A stretch of 64,000 nt of DNA from positions 1,321,704-1,385,703 of the forward strand of contig NW_015622544.1 in the NCBI RefSeq assembly GCF_000835495.1. Direction: 5' to 3'. This document shows positions 32,765-45,081 of this stretch, in pieces. A program made the position numbers and the translations under genes. The stretch is from Cladophialophora immunda (lineage: Eukaryota > Ascomycota > Eurotiomycetes > Chaetothyriales > Herpotrichiellaceae). Under the pieces are notes generated by a model. It made no database searches. It saw nothing but the letters and a program-made list of their open reading frames with translations, and was not told the DNA's origin. Within the stretch, counting starts at the first letter, position 1. Each line of letters starts with the position of its first letter.

Positions 32765-34625
32765 TGCTGCCACAGGCCAATGCCCGGCGTCTCGGATCGA
32801 CGAGGTTTCGGCTTGGTCTTGTTAATTTTGAATCGCTGGTAGCAGGCTGGAGGCCTTTGACATAACCAGAAGAAGCTTCGTCGGCTCAGTTGTGCGCAGC
32901 TCGAGCAAACCGAGTGCTGGATTAGGTGAGGACTCCGGGATTAGGTGTAGGGGATCTTTCTTTATTCTATTTGAAAGCTCATTCTATGAGAGATTCAGGG
33001 CGCAGGAGAGCTGTGAGCACAGTTCCGGTAAGGTCGCAGCGAGGGCATCCGGTCGGAGGATTCTGAGATTCTGAGATAGGTGGCGGGTCACTCGGCAAGG
33101 GCAGGGAGTGTCGGCGGAGGGGTTTATGTGCAATATTAAGAGTATTGGACAGCTGTTAACGAAGGGTACGATGTGGACGAAGGTGTGGGAGTAATGGCCG
33201 AGCACTTCCAGAGTGATAAAAGAGAGACAACGGGTGGCAGCATGTCAAAGACTGGGGGACTCTTTAGCATGGCGGGAAAAGTGGAAGGTGGGAATGGGGA
33301 ATTGTCACTTGGGTCCTACCACGGCGACAGTGACTAGGTACCTACCGAGCTGCGAGCTCCCACCCCACCAACCACGACGAGCACGAGCTAGCTACCTAGT
33401 GGTATCGGTGCATCTAGATGGGCACGACGCCGAGACAGCTGCGTGGAGAAAGAACCGAGTCCTCCGTCTGCAGGCGGCGTGCATACTGCTAAGCTCTCCA
33501 AGCTCCCAGAAAGCCCATGTGAAAAAAAGGCTAAAGTCGCGAGAAAGCTTCACGAACTCTGCCTAGTGCCTCCAAAGCAGGTTTTACTTTGGTTTCCAGC
33601 TTCACGGCTCACCACGGAAGTCGGTGCCAATCAATAGGCTTAATGCATGGCATGATCCTTCTGCGGATGTTCTCCTCGTAGGTAGTTGCATAGTCCAACG
33701 TGCTCTTCACATTTGGATCTTTTGGGAATCAATGACGCGCGGCATCGGCGCACTTTATCCGGCGAGCGGCTCGAGCAGCTTGTGCGGGGGACGAAGTGAC
33801 GTATTGACCATTGACTGCCATGTACTCGATACATGTTGGGATTTCGACGATTGATGGGAGTGATTGATGCTTCAGTCCGCCGTTCTCTCGTGTCTGTCAA
33901 AGGAAGGCGTCAAACAGTGACTCTTGTTGTAAGATCCAGAAACCACCCCTACCAAACATGTACCTCGTATTCGAATGCCCTGCATCAAAGCACCCCTGTT
34001 CCCCAAGTCATGTACCTAGATCCTGTGTAACCTGTCAAAGTGGAGAGGCTCGTATTCTCTGTGCCGTGTTGCTGTCATGCCTCCGCCGCTTGCAAACCGC
34101 TCCTTCTACCTGCCGTGCCTTGGAGATCCCCTTGAGATGTCATCTGGCATCTGTGTCCAGACGTTCGACCCGCCTCGCCGTCACTTGACCTTCCTCTTGC
34201 CGACCTTATGACATTACGCTTTTCCTGAGCCCGCGGCTTGTCCTCCGCAGAGTTGCTCTTGGTGAGCCACAGTGGCACCGGTGATGTCCACACTAAGCAA
34301 GTTGGCGGCGCCGATCAGCACCTAACAAGAGGTTTGATGTATTTTTTTTGGAGGGGCAGATCAGTCCTACTAAAGACCATGTTATCGATAACGCCTACTT
34401 TTGCGAAGCAACTAGCCCGGAAAACGGTATGCAAAGGATCTGCTGCTGACGAGGTGGCTTGCACAGCGTGGAGCTTCATCGGGTAGCACGGCGTTGGACA
34501 TGCAGCCCGATTGAGATCAAGCAAGGCTGTGGAAGTCTAGAGTCGCGACGACGAGACTTTCCCAAAACAAAAACAAGAGCTTTCTCAAGATCCTTCTATT
34601 TTCTAGCATTCGCTCACCCCAACCT
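32765..34625. other. Intergenic: Flc promoter and aldolase 3' flank
   Basis: About 1.86 kb between two minus-strand genes. Only short overlapping frames are present, with no domain, tRNA or repeat element. Confidence 0.5.
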
Positions 34626-35594
34626 TCACAGTGTCTTCTCGACCTCATCCACTGGCAACATCACCTCGACAATCTTCTTCTTGACCGCTTCACTAGGCTC
34701 TTCGTACGGTCGCCGCGGTCGCAGCATGGCCTCAAGATCGCCTTGGATCCCTGCTTTCTTCGCACTGAACTGACTAACAGCATATTTGGTCGTGGCAATT
34801 CCTGCCTTTGTGGGGTTCTCGGCATGGGCCGACATTCTCTGGAGTGCCAACGCCTGATCATGTTTGCCCATTTTCCACAGATCAAAGACTTTGGCGACTG
34901 TCTTTGGGAAGATGTTGGCAAAAGCAGCAATGCAGCCTGCCGACCCTGCCGCCAGCCCCCCGACTAAGAAGTCCGACTGTCCCCCAAACACCGCAAACCG
35001 CTCGGGTTGGAAGGTGGCCGACAATCGTGTGATCTTTCCCACCGAGCCACAGGTCAATTTCACTCCAACAATGTTCGGGAACTCCTGCGCCAAAGCAGCA
35101 ATTGCATCCGAGTCCAAATCGAGGCCATTACACACGGCAGGGAAGTTGTAGATGAGGATGGGAAGAGGAGAGGCTTTCGCGACGGCGGCGTAGAAGTTGT
35201 GGACGACCGTGGGTGTGGTCTGCTTGCCGAAATATGCGCAAGGGAGCACGAGGACATAGTTGGCCCCAGCAGCATGGGCATCAGCGATATACTCAAGCAC
35301 CTGCGCTGTTGAATGGCCCCCGACCCCGGCAATAATGGGATAGTTTTCAGGAACCGACTTGCGTGCTAACCGCAGCAGCGCAGCTCTTTCATCGCGGGTG
35401 AGCAGAAAGGTCTCTGCATTTGTCCCCAAGATAACCAATCCTCTCAGCCCGGAATTTGCCAGGTAGGAATAGTACTGTGCTTGTTCATTGGGACGCAAGG
35501 TATCGGTGGCAGGATCGAAGAAGGTGACCGCAGGAGCATACACGCCAGACGGTGGGACCGGATACGCGTGAGGCGTTGGATTGGTAGAGCCCAT
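34626..35594 (-). CDS. DapA-family (dihydrodipicolinate synthase-like) aldolase
   Basis: A class I, Schiff-base TIM-barrel lyase of 322 residues in one exon, full-length for the family. The pyruvate-binding loop is GTNAE (57-61, replacing the usual GTTGE), the catalytic tyrosine is Y149 in LIYNFPAV and the Schiff-base lysine is K179 in IVGVKLTCG. Key catalytic residues are therefore intact. Fungi do not make lysine through dihydrodipicolinate, so the product is more likely a 2-keto-3-deoxy-sugar-acid or 4-hydroxy-2-oxoglutarate aldolase, similar in kind to the L-threo-3-deoxy-hexulosonate aldolase of galacturonate breakdown. That substrate is an inference; no other galacturonate gene is nearby. 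It is transcribed away from the phosphatase gene at 36421. Confidence 0.9.
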   Translation of the reverse strand: MGSTNPTPHAYPVPPSGVYAPAVTFFDPATDTLRPNEQAQYYSYLANSGLRGLVILGTNAETFLLTRDERAALLRLARKSVPENYPIIAGVGGHSTAQVLEYIADAHAAGANYVLVLPCAYFGKQTTPTVVHNFYAAVAKASPLPILIYNFPAVCNGLDLDSDAIAALAQEFPNIVGVKLTCGSVGKITRLSATFQPERFAVFGGQSDFLVGGLAAGSAGCIAAFANIFPKTVAKVFDLWKMGKHDQALALQRMSAHAENPTKAGIATTKYAVSQFSAKKAGIQGDLEAMLRPRRPYEEPSEAVKKKIVEVMLPVDEVEKTL

Positions 35595-36420
35595 GTTGCT
35601 TGAAATTTTATCGCTGGAAATGTTTATTCTTCAGGTGTAGACAGAAAGGGACAGACTGCGGCCCCAGAACAAATCTTCTTGTGAAATGATCCATCTTTTT
35701 ATCATGCTGAACCACCACCTCCGACAGCGGCAGTCAGTCGGTAACTGCGCCGTCGCCATCCTTGCCCGTGTTTCCCCCCTCAGGTTCATTGATTCCTCGC
35801 ATGCGGGGACGTATTCGCAGGGGCTCTCAGGCGATTCTATTGGCGATGAGCTTCTCGCTTTCGGCGCGTGATATACCGGAGTCGCTAGACCGACCGTGGA
35901 AAGGAAACCCCGAAGACGACGAGGATACAGGTACATTTCACAGGGACAACCCCCGAGTCACCAGTGTTGAGTCTGATCCCTTTAGCAGCGACAAGAGGCC
36001 GTGTGTATAGATGAAGAACCAACGAGCCGGACAGCGCGAGCCAAGGGTGAAGATGAAAATGGAGACCGTCGGGATCGGTGCAAATGCTGCTTAGCAAAAG
36101 AGAATGGAGATACAAAGTCCGAGCCAAACATCAATTTGCTCTTGGTCCTTTTGCCGAAATCCATGAGTTGTCTGTTTCACAAACACTGAACCCCATATTC
36201 ATATACTCTGTCTGCAAGTTGCCTCCCACGAGCACCGCCAGTGGGACACTTTTCTTGCTTTGACCAGAATATCTTCGCTTTTGAATTCCCTGTGCAATGC
36301 GGGAGGGTTGTCCAGGGATGCACAGTTGAACGGTGAGATTGGAAACAGCAGCAAGCGACAACACCGAGGACCAGCGAATCTCCTAAGAACCAATTCTGGA
36401 GACACAATATCTCTCGCCTG
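35595..36420. other. Divergent promoter region, aldolase and acid phosphatase
   Basis: About 830 bases between divergent starts. No clear TATA box or GATA-type cluster; short frames only. Any shared control of the two genes would have to be encoded here. Confidence 0.5.
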
Positions 36421-38193
36421 ATGAATCTGGTGATGAAATCACCATCAGGATCAAATCTGCTTCCTATGCCTTCGACGACTTTCAAACTCGAGCGACGCCG
36501 GGGCTCTAGGAGGTTCTCCCAGCAGAAGTTGTTCTTGGGTACCCTCATCTTCGTTGCAGCTCTCCTCGCCTTTCCTCTCCTGCGACATGTACGAGACGAC
36601 ACTTGTTCAGCTTCTCCTTTTCTGCTTCGGGCGGGTCTGTGCAGCACGGTTTTTCATGCTCTGTGGAACATATTCCATCATCTAGGTGGAAACGGGCCCT
36701 GGATCCGCAAATTACACAGTGTTAACTATTACGATTCACCCCTACCCAAGAAATGCTCCGTGGATCAAGTGCACATGGTAAGGTCCATTACACGGACTAT
36801 GATCGGTAGGCAGCACTTCTCGTGCTAACGTTTGTAGTTATCACGGCATGCTGAACGATACCCGACAAAAGCAGCTGGCTCTCGTGAGTTGCTTCGGTAA
36901 TCTGAACCAGCTGAGGCACTAACCGCCTTGACCAGGGCACATCGACCTCCTCAGCCGACTTAAGGATTCGGAGGTGAATCTCACAGGGTCGCTATCATTT
37001 CTCAAAGAGTGGACATATTTTACGGATCTCTCCAATCCCGCGTTCGAGAATCTAACAGCCACTGGCCCATATGCTGGAACACGACAGGCCTCTAACACGG
37101 GTAGGGTTCTGCGGCAGCGGTACAACCATCTTGTATCCGACGGCCGCAGGACCAATTTCTGGTCTTGCAGCTCTCCGCGAGATGTTGAGACCGCAGAACA
37201 CTTTGCCACTGGATTCTTTGGCCCAGACTGGAGGTCTGATGGTTCGGCGGCGCTGGTGGTAATTCCCGAGGATGAAGATCGAGGCGCAAATACGCTTACC
37301 CCGGGAGACACCTGTCTCAAATACCGCAACGACAAAGAGCACGGTCACGATCACGGATATGCGAAGCTGGCAGAGTGGCAGCGCACATTCTCCCAAGCCA
37401 TCGCCGAGAGACTCGCCAACGATGCAGAGGGCATGATATTCAGCCCACTTGACGTCTATGGTATGTTCAACTTGCTTCCCCGGGGCTGTCTCGCGTGCAA
37501 GGAATCTTCCGTTATTTGCATGTGTTGATATCGAACGGGGACTGACAGATACCCACAGGCATGATGGAAATGTGCGGTTTCGAGATCCTGGCGAGGGGGA
37601 AGAGCCCGTGGTGCGATGTGTTCGAGCAACACGAGTGGCTCCAATTCGAATATGCGCGTGACTTGTTACACTATTATCGAGCTGGCCCCGGTAATAAGTT
37701 TGGTGCCATATTGGGTTGGCTGTGGCTCAATGCAACGCAGCAACTCATGTCAAACCACTCGTCCCAAGACGTCTATTTCAGCTTCGTCCACGACGGTGAC
37801 ATTGTCCCTGCGTTGGCCACCTTGGGAATCTTTGACGAGTCTTTGGGCCTGGGCCATCTACCTACTGACCGGCTAGTGACCGAGCGGAAGTGGAAGACAA
37901 GTGACGTGGTCCCAATGGGCGGACGGTTGATATTCGAACGTATAACTTGTGAGACGGATGGAGGGCTGACCGAAATAGGGCGAGGGCATGCCGTCCGGCT
38001 CTTTATCAATGATGGGCTGATTGACTTGGCCAAGTTGACCGACATGGATCCATTCAGCCACGTAGAAGGTGCAGTGTCGCTGGAGAGCTTCCAAACCTCC
38101 CTGTCCATCAAAGGGACACAGCTGGGGAAGTTCCGAGAGATCTGCTCCTTACCAGACGACGCACCAGATGGAATCGATTTTCTGCATCAATAG
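36421..38193 (+). CDS. Membrane-anchored histidine acid phosphatase
   Basis: Histidine-phosphatase superfamily, clade 2 (phytase and acid phosphatase). Four exons (36421-36777, 36838-36883, 36936-37460, 37559-38193) give 520 residues. The second exon is only 46 bp and carries the active site, LSRHAERYPTKAAGS, with R122, H123 and R126. This is the RHGxRxPT motif with Ala-Glu in place of the usual Gly-x. The general-acid HD pair is H387-D388 in FVHDGDIVP. A hydrophobic stretch at about 37-54 after a basic N-terminus (ERRRGSRRFSQQK) suggests a type II anchor rather than a cleaved signal, placing the catalytic domain in the lumen or outside. NxT/S glycosylation sites are present. The substrate is unknown. 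Each intron joins in frame, one with a CTAAC branch. Confidence 0.9.
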
Positions 38194-38820
38194 AATCACA
38201 CAAGCCATGTAGAGAGCGAAAGGCGCAAATACCATTTTGTGGGAGAACAAGGGCTGCGATTGACAAGGCTAGGTGTATTTATAGCTCCTCGTGCCCAAAC
38301 CCCCTGGAGATTTGGTCGCTGGCGACCAACGGCCGAGGCTGAACCAAATCTCAATGTTTCAGCGGCTGCACCTCGAGATTTGCGCCGGAGCTGATCTGAC
38401 GCTGCGGCTGACACCGCACAGGGGGGCTGAAATATAACATTGTTGAAGACAGGTTGCTTCACCCCTCCTGATTCCGGCGAGCTTCAACTTCCTTTGTGTT
38501 CCCAACAACAGCAACAACAAATACTCGCAGTTGCCCCTGACACACTCTCACATCAAGCCAAATTCTACTCCAACCCCCTAGTCTCCTTACTCCAGCGACG
38601 CAGATAAACAAACACCAGATAGAGCACCCAGTCTGAACCTCTCGCTCCCTTGAAACCCTTCGTTCGAGGCAGAAGTCCCCTATTCAATCCTCACGCTCTT
38701 TGTTCTACACATTGTGTCCTTGCGTCCTATAGCTCCTGGCCAGAGGCTGTGGACTTTATCAATCCCTTGATTCGGAAAAGCGGTCAAAGAAGTACATAGA
38801 TCCGGCCAAAGAAGAAAGCC
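38194..38820. other. Intergenic: GNA1 promoter and leader
   Basis: About 630 bases. The part from about 38470 is C/T/A-rich with CAACAACAGCAACAAC, a typical fungal leader. No other gene is present. Confidence 0.5.
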
Positions 38821-39805
38821 ATGGCCGACGTCCAGACGCCCACCGAAGCGACGCTTCTCTCGACGTCGAACTCAGCGACCGAATACACTGCTCCAGCCTC
38901 AAAAGAAGCGGCCACACAAGTCTCCCTCGTGGAAGCCCCAGTGACCACTACCACCGCATCGACAGAGACAGAACCGGCACCTGGCCCCACGGCAACAACG
39001 ACAGCGACTGTCAATGGAGTCACAAACGCAAGCACAGACACTGCTACACTTACAAACGGCACTACATACACACCCGCAGCAGTATCAGCCACAACCACAC
39101 CAGTTCCCGTGGCTACCTCTGCGCCTGCGGCAGATGGTTTGGCCCAAAATGGCAAATCGGCGAACCTGAGGGAGGAGGACGACCCGCCGCTGTTTTCCCC
39201 GTCTCTCATTTCGGACGAAGTCATGTCACGACTGCCAGAGGGCTACACGATTCGGCCTCTCCGACGGAGCGATTACTATGGAGGTACGTCTTTGGTCCAT
39301 ACATTCTATTCCCGACTCCCCCCAGATCCAACCTTTGCGCTCGCGAAACTGACCTAGTCTCTCTGCTCTTTGATCTGTAGGCTTTCTCCCCACCCTCCGC
39401 GTTCTCACCACTGTGGGCGAACCCACTCTAGCCGAATTCAACGCCCGCTACGACTTCATCTCCTCGCGCAACGACACCTACTACATCCTGGTCATCTGTG
39501 ACGAAACGTCGACCGTCGTGGGCACGGGCGCCGTGATCGTGGAGCGGAAATTCATCCACAACATGGGCCTCGTGGGCCATATCGAGGACATTGCGGTCGC
39601 GAAGAATCAACAGGGTAAAAAGCTGGGTTTGAGGATCATCCAAGCGCTGGACGCAGTGGCTGAGAGAGTGGGCTGCTATAAGAGTATTTTGGATTGCAGC
39701 GAGGCGAACGAAGGATTCTACGTGAAATGCGGGTTTAAGAGGGCAGGGTTGGAGATGGCGCATTACTATGAGCAGGGTCCCAAGTCGAGTTATGAGAGGT
39801 CGTGA
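38821..39805 (+). CDS. GNA1: Glucosamine-6-phosphate N-acetyltransferase with long N-terminal extension
   Basis: Gna1 acetylates glucosamine-6-phosphate with acetyl-CoA, an essential step to UDP-GlcNAc for chitin, N-glycans and GPI anchors. Two exons (38821-39283 and 39381-39805) give 295 residues. The GNAT domain starts at about 123 (PLFSPSLISDEV) and carries the family signatures LPEGYTIRPLRRSDY, GHIEDIAV, the acetyl-CoA loop NQQGKKLG and the C-terminal LDCSEANEGFYVKCGF. The 97-bp intron falls between GGA and GGC, in frame. Unusual is the first 122 residues, a low-complexity T/A/S/P/V-rich tail; Gna1 proteins I know are about 150-190 residues in total. No ATG is available close to the conserved start (the next is residue 135), so the extension is probably translated. 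Confidence 0.93.
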
Positions 39806-42800
39806 GAGGCGATATGATCGTGGGAGAGGGCAGGGAAGTTACTGAGAGGCGTTTCCTGGAAGAACGGGTTTGAAATTGAAGCTGTGCCGGTTCTGTGGAA
39901 GAGCACAGATGCCGCCACGCCATGGCCGCGAGACAGAGGACAAACATGTGTTTTATACTACGATGGATGGGCTCTATAAGAGTCCAACATGGGAAGCGAG
40001 TTCCACGTCTGTGGGAAAGCGATTCTTCGGGAGGATAGACAAAATCGAAGGCAACAAGAAATGTGACGGAGCCACCAGCTACGAGAGGCGGGGGGAATGG
40101 AACGATGGAAGATGGAAAGAGACGCAGGCATTCCTCGCAGACACAATGCACACCCCCACACTACAGAGCGAGAGGGAAAGAGAGAAGCACAGACGACGAT
40201 TCCCGACATCTGGGATGTATGTCGTCGGTCTTCTCGAGGTCGTTGTTGTTCTGTGTCCCCTTTTCCCAGTGGCGTTTATCGCCCGGGGGTGAAGGAGCGT
40301 TTAGCGCAGCAGCTTTATGAAGGTCAACGAACCCTTGAGGGGCAAGGGAGGGAGAGAGAGACGGGAATTCCGTTCATCAATGATAGATAGATTTCCACCT
40401 ACCTGCATACCTAGGTATGGAACTACAGGAAGGTCAAAGTGGTACATGCGAGGTATATCGGTACATAATATCAACTGTGTTCACTTTTATCTTTTCGCTC
40501 CTCCGCGTCGGCGAGAGATTCATCTCGATGAAGTCATTTCCGATTTCCAGGGCTATTTCCTCCGACTTTTATTATGGTTAGGTTGTAAAGATGCGCGACC
40601 GAGGATGCGCAAGGGAACAAGTTGGTTCAACGGTTGCAATCCATGGCTGGCTTGGTAAGGGAGGACTACCCTGAAAATCTTTGCTTCGTGAGACGAGGGC
40701 TTTTCCGTCCGTTTTTCTGGCTGAATGTCCACGGGCCATGAAATTTATCTTGATCTCGAGGACAGGCTCGCAGTCCCGATGAGGGAGGAAGTTTGAGGAG
40801 CTCACTTACATACATATTACCTACTCTACGATACTTAACTAGGTGTTGGGACGGAACTGGGACAAGCATCTGCAGCCTGGGAACTCTGAAGCTTTTGCTT
40901 CTTCTGACTTCAAGGCTCGTTGCATCGCCGGCTGAGAGGGGCGGCGACACCACCACTACCACAGCAAGCATATCATTCGTCTCCGACAAAAGATTCCGAG
41001 GGCCGTCACCAAATCCACGAAAGAAGGAACAGAGCCTTCAAAGCATTCTCCCCATGCTTTTCCAATGTTGGGACATCTTCGGCTAAACGGAGAGCCAAAA
41101 GGGGTCGGTCGGTGTCGGTGTCTTGCTCGAGACATTTTGCCAGATGAGTCTGCCCTCTCTCCCGTGCTTCTGATCCTTGGTACCTACCTGTAGTAGCAAC
41201 GCATGAGCCCCCTAGCCCAGCTGCAAATCTTGGGAGAAGGCGCAACTTGTTGCTCGCTGCAACGCATTCGGCTCGCGCCGAATTGCGCGGGTTTTGCATT
41301 TCGTTCTGTAAGGCGAAACTGGAAATCTCGCCTATGGCCATGAAATGGAGAGTCAATGAACAGGCAGACGAACTCATCCGTGGAGTATCGCTTGTTTTTG
41401 CCGCACTTCGAGAGACAAGAGATTTCCCACGAGTCTTACTCTGACGGTATGACTCAAATCCTTCATGGTTGGTCCGGTTCGGCCACACGTGACCTGATCT
41501 GTTAGGCAGCACTCAAAATTCTTTCTCTTGGAACCTTGCAGATCATGTGCATCTGCATTTTTGCAACGGGCTTTGATGTACATCGGACGCGTACGAGTGA
41601 GAAAAATCTGGATCCCCGCGTTAGCAGATGGCGAGGGGGGGGTTGCTTGATTGCGCGAGGGTTGACTGATGCATCCTGATGGCGACTCTGCCGTATTTAC
41701 CTGCTCAACCTGGAGCAGAAATCATGCCCTGATTTGTCCGTGCTGCCTGAAGTCGCCGGGGATTTGATCATGATCAACATAAAACAGCTTAACGCTTTGA
41801 TCTTCCATTTCCTGCTGGGCACCAGTCTTGCCTTGAGGCTGCCGGTGGAGTGTTACCCACTGGCTCTCCGTGTCAGCTTCCAGAAAGTCTTTGGACGCGA
41901 CTCTCTCCCTCACAGATGGATTGGGAGCCCGTATTCGGATGACCTGAAGGATGCTACGAAGCGGATCGCAGGAAGTCGTTCTCTCATCTGATGACTGGCT
42001 AGGCAGCAGGCAGCCTGGGACATCGAGAGCAACCTCTCAACAAGAGCTTCCTCCACAGCAGTGAAAGCTGGGTCTGAGTTGGCGGCATCTCACGGGATTC
42101 TAGTACATCCGGTCGCCGGAGTAGTGCCCATCGTGCCAGGCCACAGGGCGGCAAGGTCAGGTTGGCTGTTGCCAGTGTCTGATGTCGCATTCCGCATCAG
42201 CGACGGGCTGCTGTGATATGAAGTCTATGTGATGACAAATGCAGATAAGTTCATTGGGGACATTCGCGTCGTCGCTCACAAGTCAACCAAATTTGTGCAA
42301 GTTGCACAAACTCCGGCAGGGTCCCAGGCGGGATATCGCACAGTTGGCCAAGCGACAGCGAGCCCAAGTGAGGTCCAAGGGTTTCGTACCAGTGTCTCGA
42401 CCGAGTTCACAAGCTTGCCTTTCTGCGTAGCATTGATCGGGTCGGCAGGAGTGCTTCTGCCTGTTTTGGTGGCCACTGGCCAGTGTTGGCCGCTCTGTTG
42501 TCCCATCTCGGAAAATTGAGGAACGTCGGATCTGCGATCTGGGCATTCGCCAAGAGGCAGTGTAGGCTGCCCCAAACTGGCAAGGATGAGGACTGAAAAA
42601 TTGGGTCGCGCTGCTTCTATTGTTCCCGCCCGTGCCTCAGCCACTCGCAAAGGCAAGGCAGCCTCCAGGCGAGTCCAAACCCAGCCCCCAACCTTGCCGT
42701 GTATAGTTGGCATGTTGGAATAATTAACTTGAGGCTGAATGTCTTGCGAAGACGTGAGTTTCGCTTTGACTCTGCGACATGGAAGCTGCGGTGATGCTTC

Positions 42801-45081
42801 GAAAAGCCAGTGGGATCCCGGCGACCCTCGAAGCCCGGATCCTGGGTGGAAGAGGGAGCGGAAAAGGGCCTAAAGGAGGCAAAGTGGCGGTTTGCCGCCC
42901 AACTGAACCAAGTTTGAGTCACGCTCTTTCTGCCAGCTGGGCCTTCTCAGTTTGACCCTCGTCCTCCGGTCAGAGTGCCGGCCACCCACCCACCCACCAC
43001 CTGGTCACGGCAACATTGCCCGTCGCGAGGGGGGCGAATCAGGCTGGCGATGATTCACTACCACGCGGGGTGTTGGCTGGCCCGATTGGAGCGTAGTAGC
43101 GTTGTCAGACACTGATTAGTTGTGCTTAGCTTGGGTTTGCATTCTTCGTCTGTGTTGACGTATTAGGAGTTGCGCACATGTTCGCGGAGTTACACTATGC
43201 AGCCAGCATCTTGTTGACCCAGTGGTCGTCGGACACTGTCTCCCAGGTGAAGCGAAACGATCAAGATAGGACTTGGAGCAGAAGGAGCTCGACCCGGAGA
43301 GCCGTGAAGGAACCGTTTATGAATGGAACACCGCGGGCGGACCTGATTGATGAAAAGCAATCTATTAGCGGAGATGACTAACAGAATCTGATATAATCTT
43401 TGTTCTGGCAAAAATCCCAGCGAGGTTCATTGGCTCTGGTGGTTCGCCTGGGCTCTTGGTTGCACAGAATGGGAGGGCGAGCGGTTGTAGGTTTCCTGAC
43501 CAAATACTCCGTACTCCGTGCTCGGGCTGGAGAAGCACATCATCGACGCCTTGCTTTCAGTGAGGCCCAGGTAGCCCCAACTGAGTGAGGGCTGCTTCTC
43601 TTTCGCCCATTATCGGTGGTTGCGCTGAAAATCCATCAAGCGGCGAGAGGCCAGCAAGGTCTCGAGCAGCCTAGTCAGACGTGAAACCGGTAATTTGTTC
43701 GTAGAAGACATGTTCGTAGGACTAGGTAACAAGCCATAGGCTGGAGGCAAGATGAGCAAACTTCCAGAGTTCTTTCATGCCTGGTCCAGACAGTGGGTGT
43801 GTGGTGGTTTGGGGGGTGGGTGTCGCTAGGGGGGGTCTCAAGTTCAGGTTGGAATTTGAGTCATCGGCTGATGATCTGGAGGGCGCTGTTCAGCGGCGCG
43901 CGGGCGAGCAGGAAGCCACTGCATGGCAGAGCCAAAGTGGCGAGGGTGCCACCCCCAGCCCTTATATCCTCCAAACTACCGCCAGCGCCCCGGCATGAGG
44001 TCCTCCTCTACCAAAGACAAGATGAAGCAATCCATGGATCGCAGCACTGGCTGCATGTTATACTTTGTTCACATCTGAATCCCCTGACCACACGTTCTCG
44101 TTACAAGACGCAGGTTATCGCCAACCCGCCGCACTCGAATTCCCCCAGTAAGCCCTTCCAGCACTCCTGGCTGCGAAAGCGTCTCGCATTTTGCCACGAA
44201 GCAGAAAGACTCGCATTTGAGACCTGGATTTCTGTCCAAAACACTCAACTGACTCACGGAACAATGTCTGCCTATAGACACTGTATATTTAGGACCATTT
44301 CATATTTGCCACGACCGCCGAATACACAGATATCCAGAACCACGGGCTGAATCTCGTCCGGAGCGTCCCTGGCTCTCACCACCGTTGACTCCCATTGCGA
44401 TTCGAGTCTCGCATTCACTCCCTCCAATTCACCCTGACCTCTTAATTGCCAACACATTACCACCGTGTTCACGACTTCTACCTCTAGTCACCTCTCCCTC
44501 ACTGCAATCTCAACCAACCCTTGCCGACGGTTGTTTGGGTTGAAAGAGTCTTCTGACAACACGCTCTAGCACACCTCTCCCGCAACTCTCCACTCCTATC
44601 AGTCATAAAAGGAAAAAATTGGTCATTAGCCATGATTTCTTGGTCGGTGTCACATATCCAAGAAGAACCATCTACACGCCGAAGCCCACCGCCAGAGTCA
44701 CGCATTGTTTTGGTAAAGCCACACCAAGATCGGTTTGAGACAGACGAGCATTTGTACCTCGAGACCTCCCTCGCTGAGTTGGCTCATGCTTAACTCTCGA
44801 AGGCGCATCGATCTCGTGCTTGTCGTGATCAAGCCATCTTGCCAAACAAGACAGTCTTCCGTGCTCTGACTCGCGGTGGGTTTGCCACCCGCTCTTTTGG
44901 TAAGAATGAAAACATCCCAAACAAAGGGCGACATGCTCACGCTCGCGCACCAGGTTCTTCTAATTGGTTATTCTGTTGTCAATCTGGATTTTCGTAATCG
45001 AACCCTATTGCCACCAACTCGGGACCGCGATCTCAATTCTTCGCCATCGGAGGAAACGCTGGTCCTTTCAGTCTCCAGAAG
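39806..45081. other. Gene-poor interval and long leader of the cyclin gene
   Basis: About 5.3 kb without a convincing gene. Frames up to about 185 codons exist but show no motif or splicing logic. From about 44340 to 45080 the plus strand is pyrimidine-rich, as expected of a long cyclin 5' leader. An upstream ATG at 44264 opens a frame of about 28 codons ending at 44350, a possible uORF. Pcl-type cyclins are often translationally tuned, but that is inference. Confidence 0.4.
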
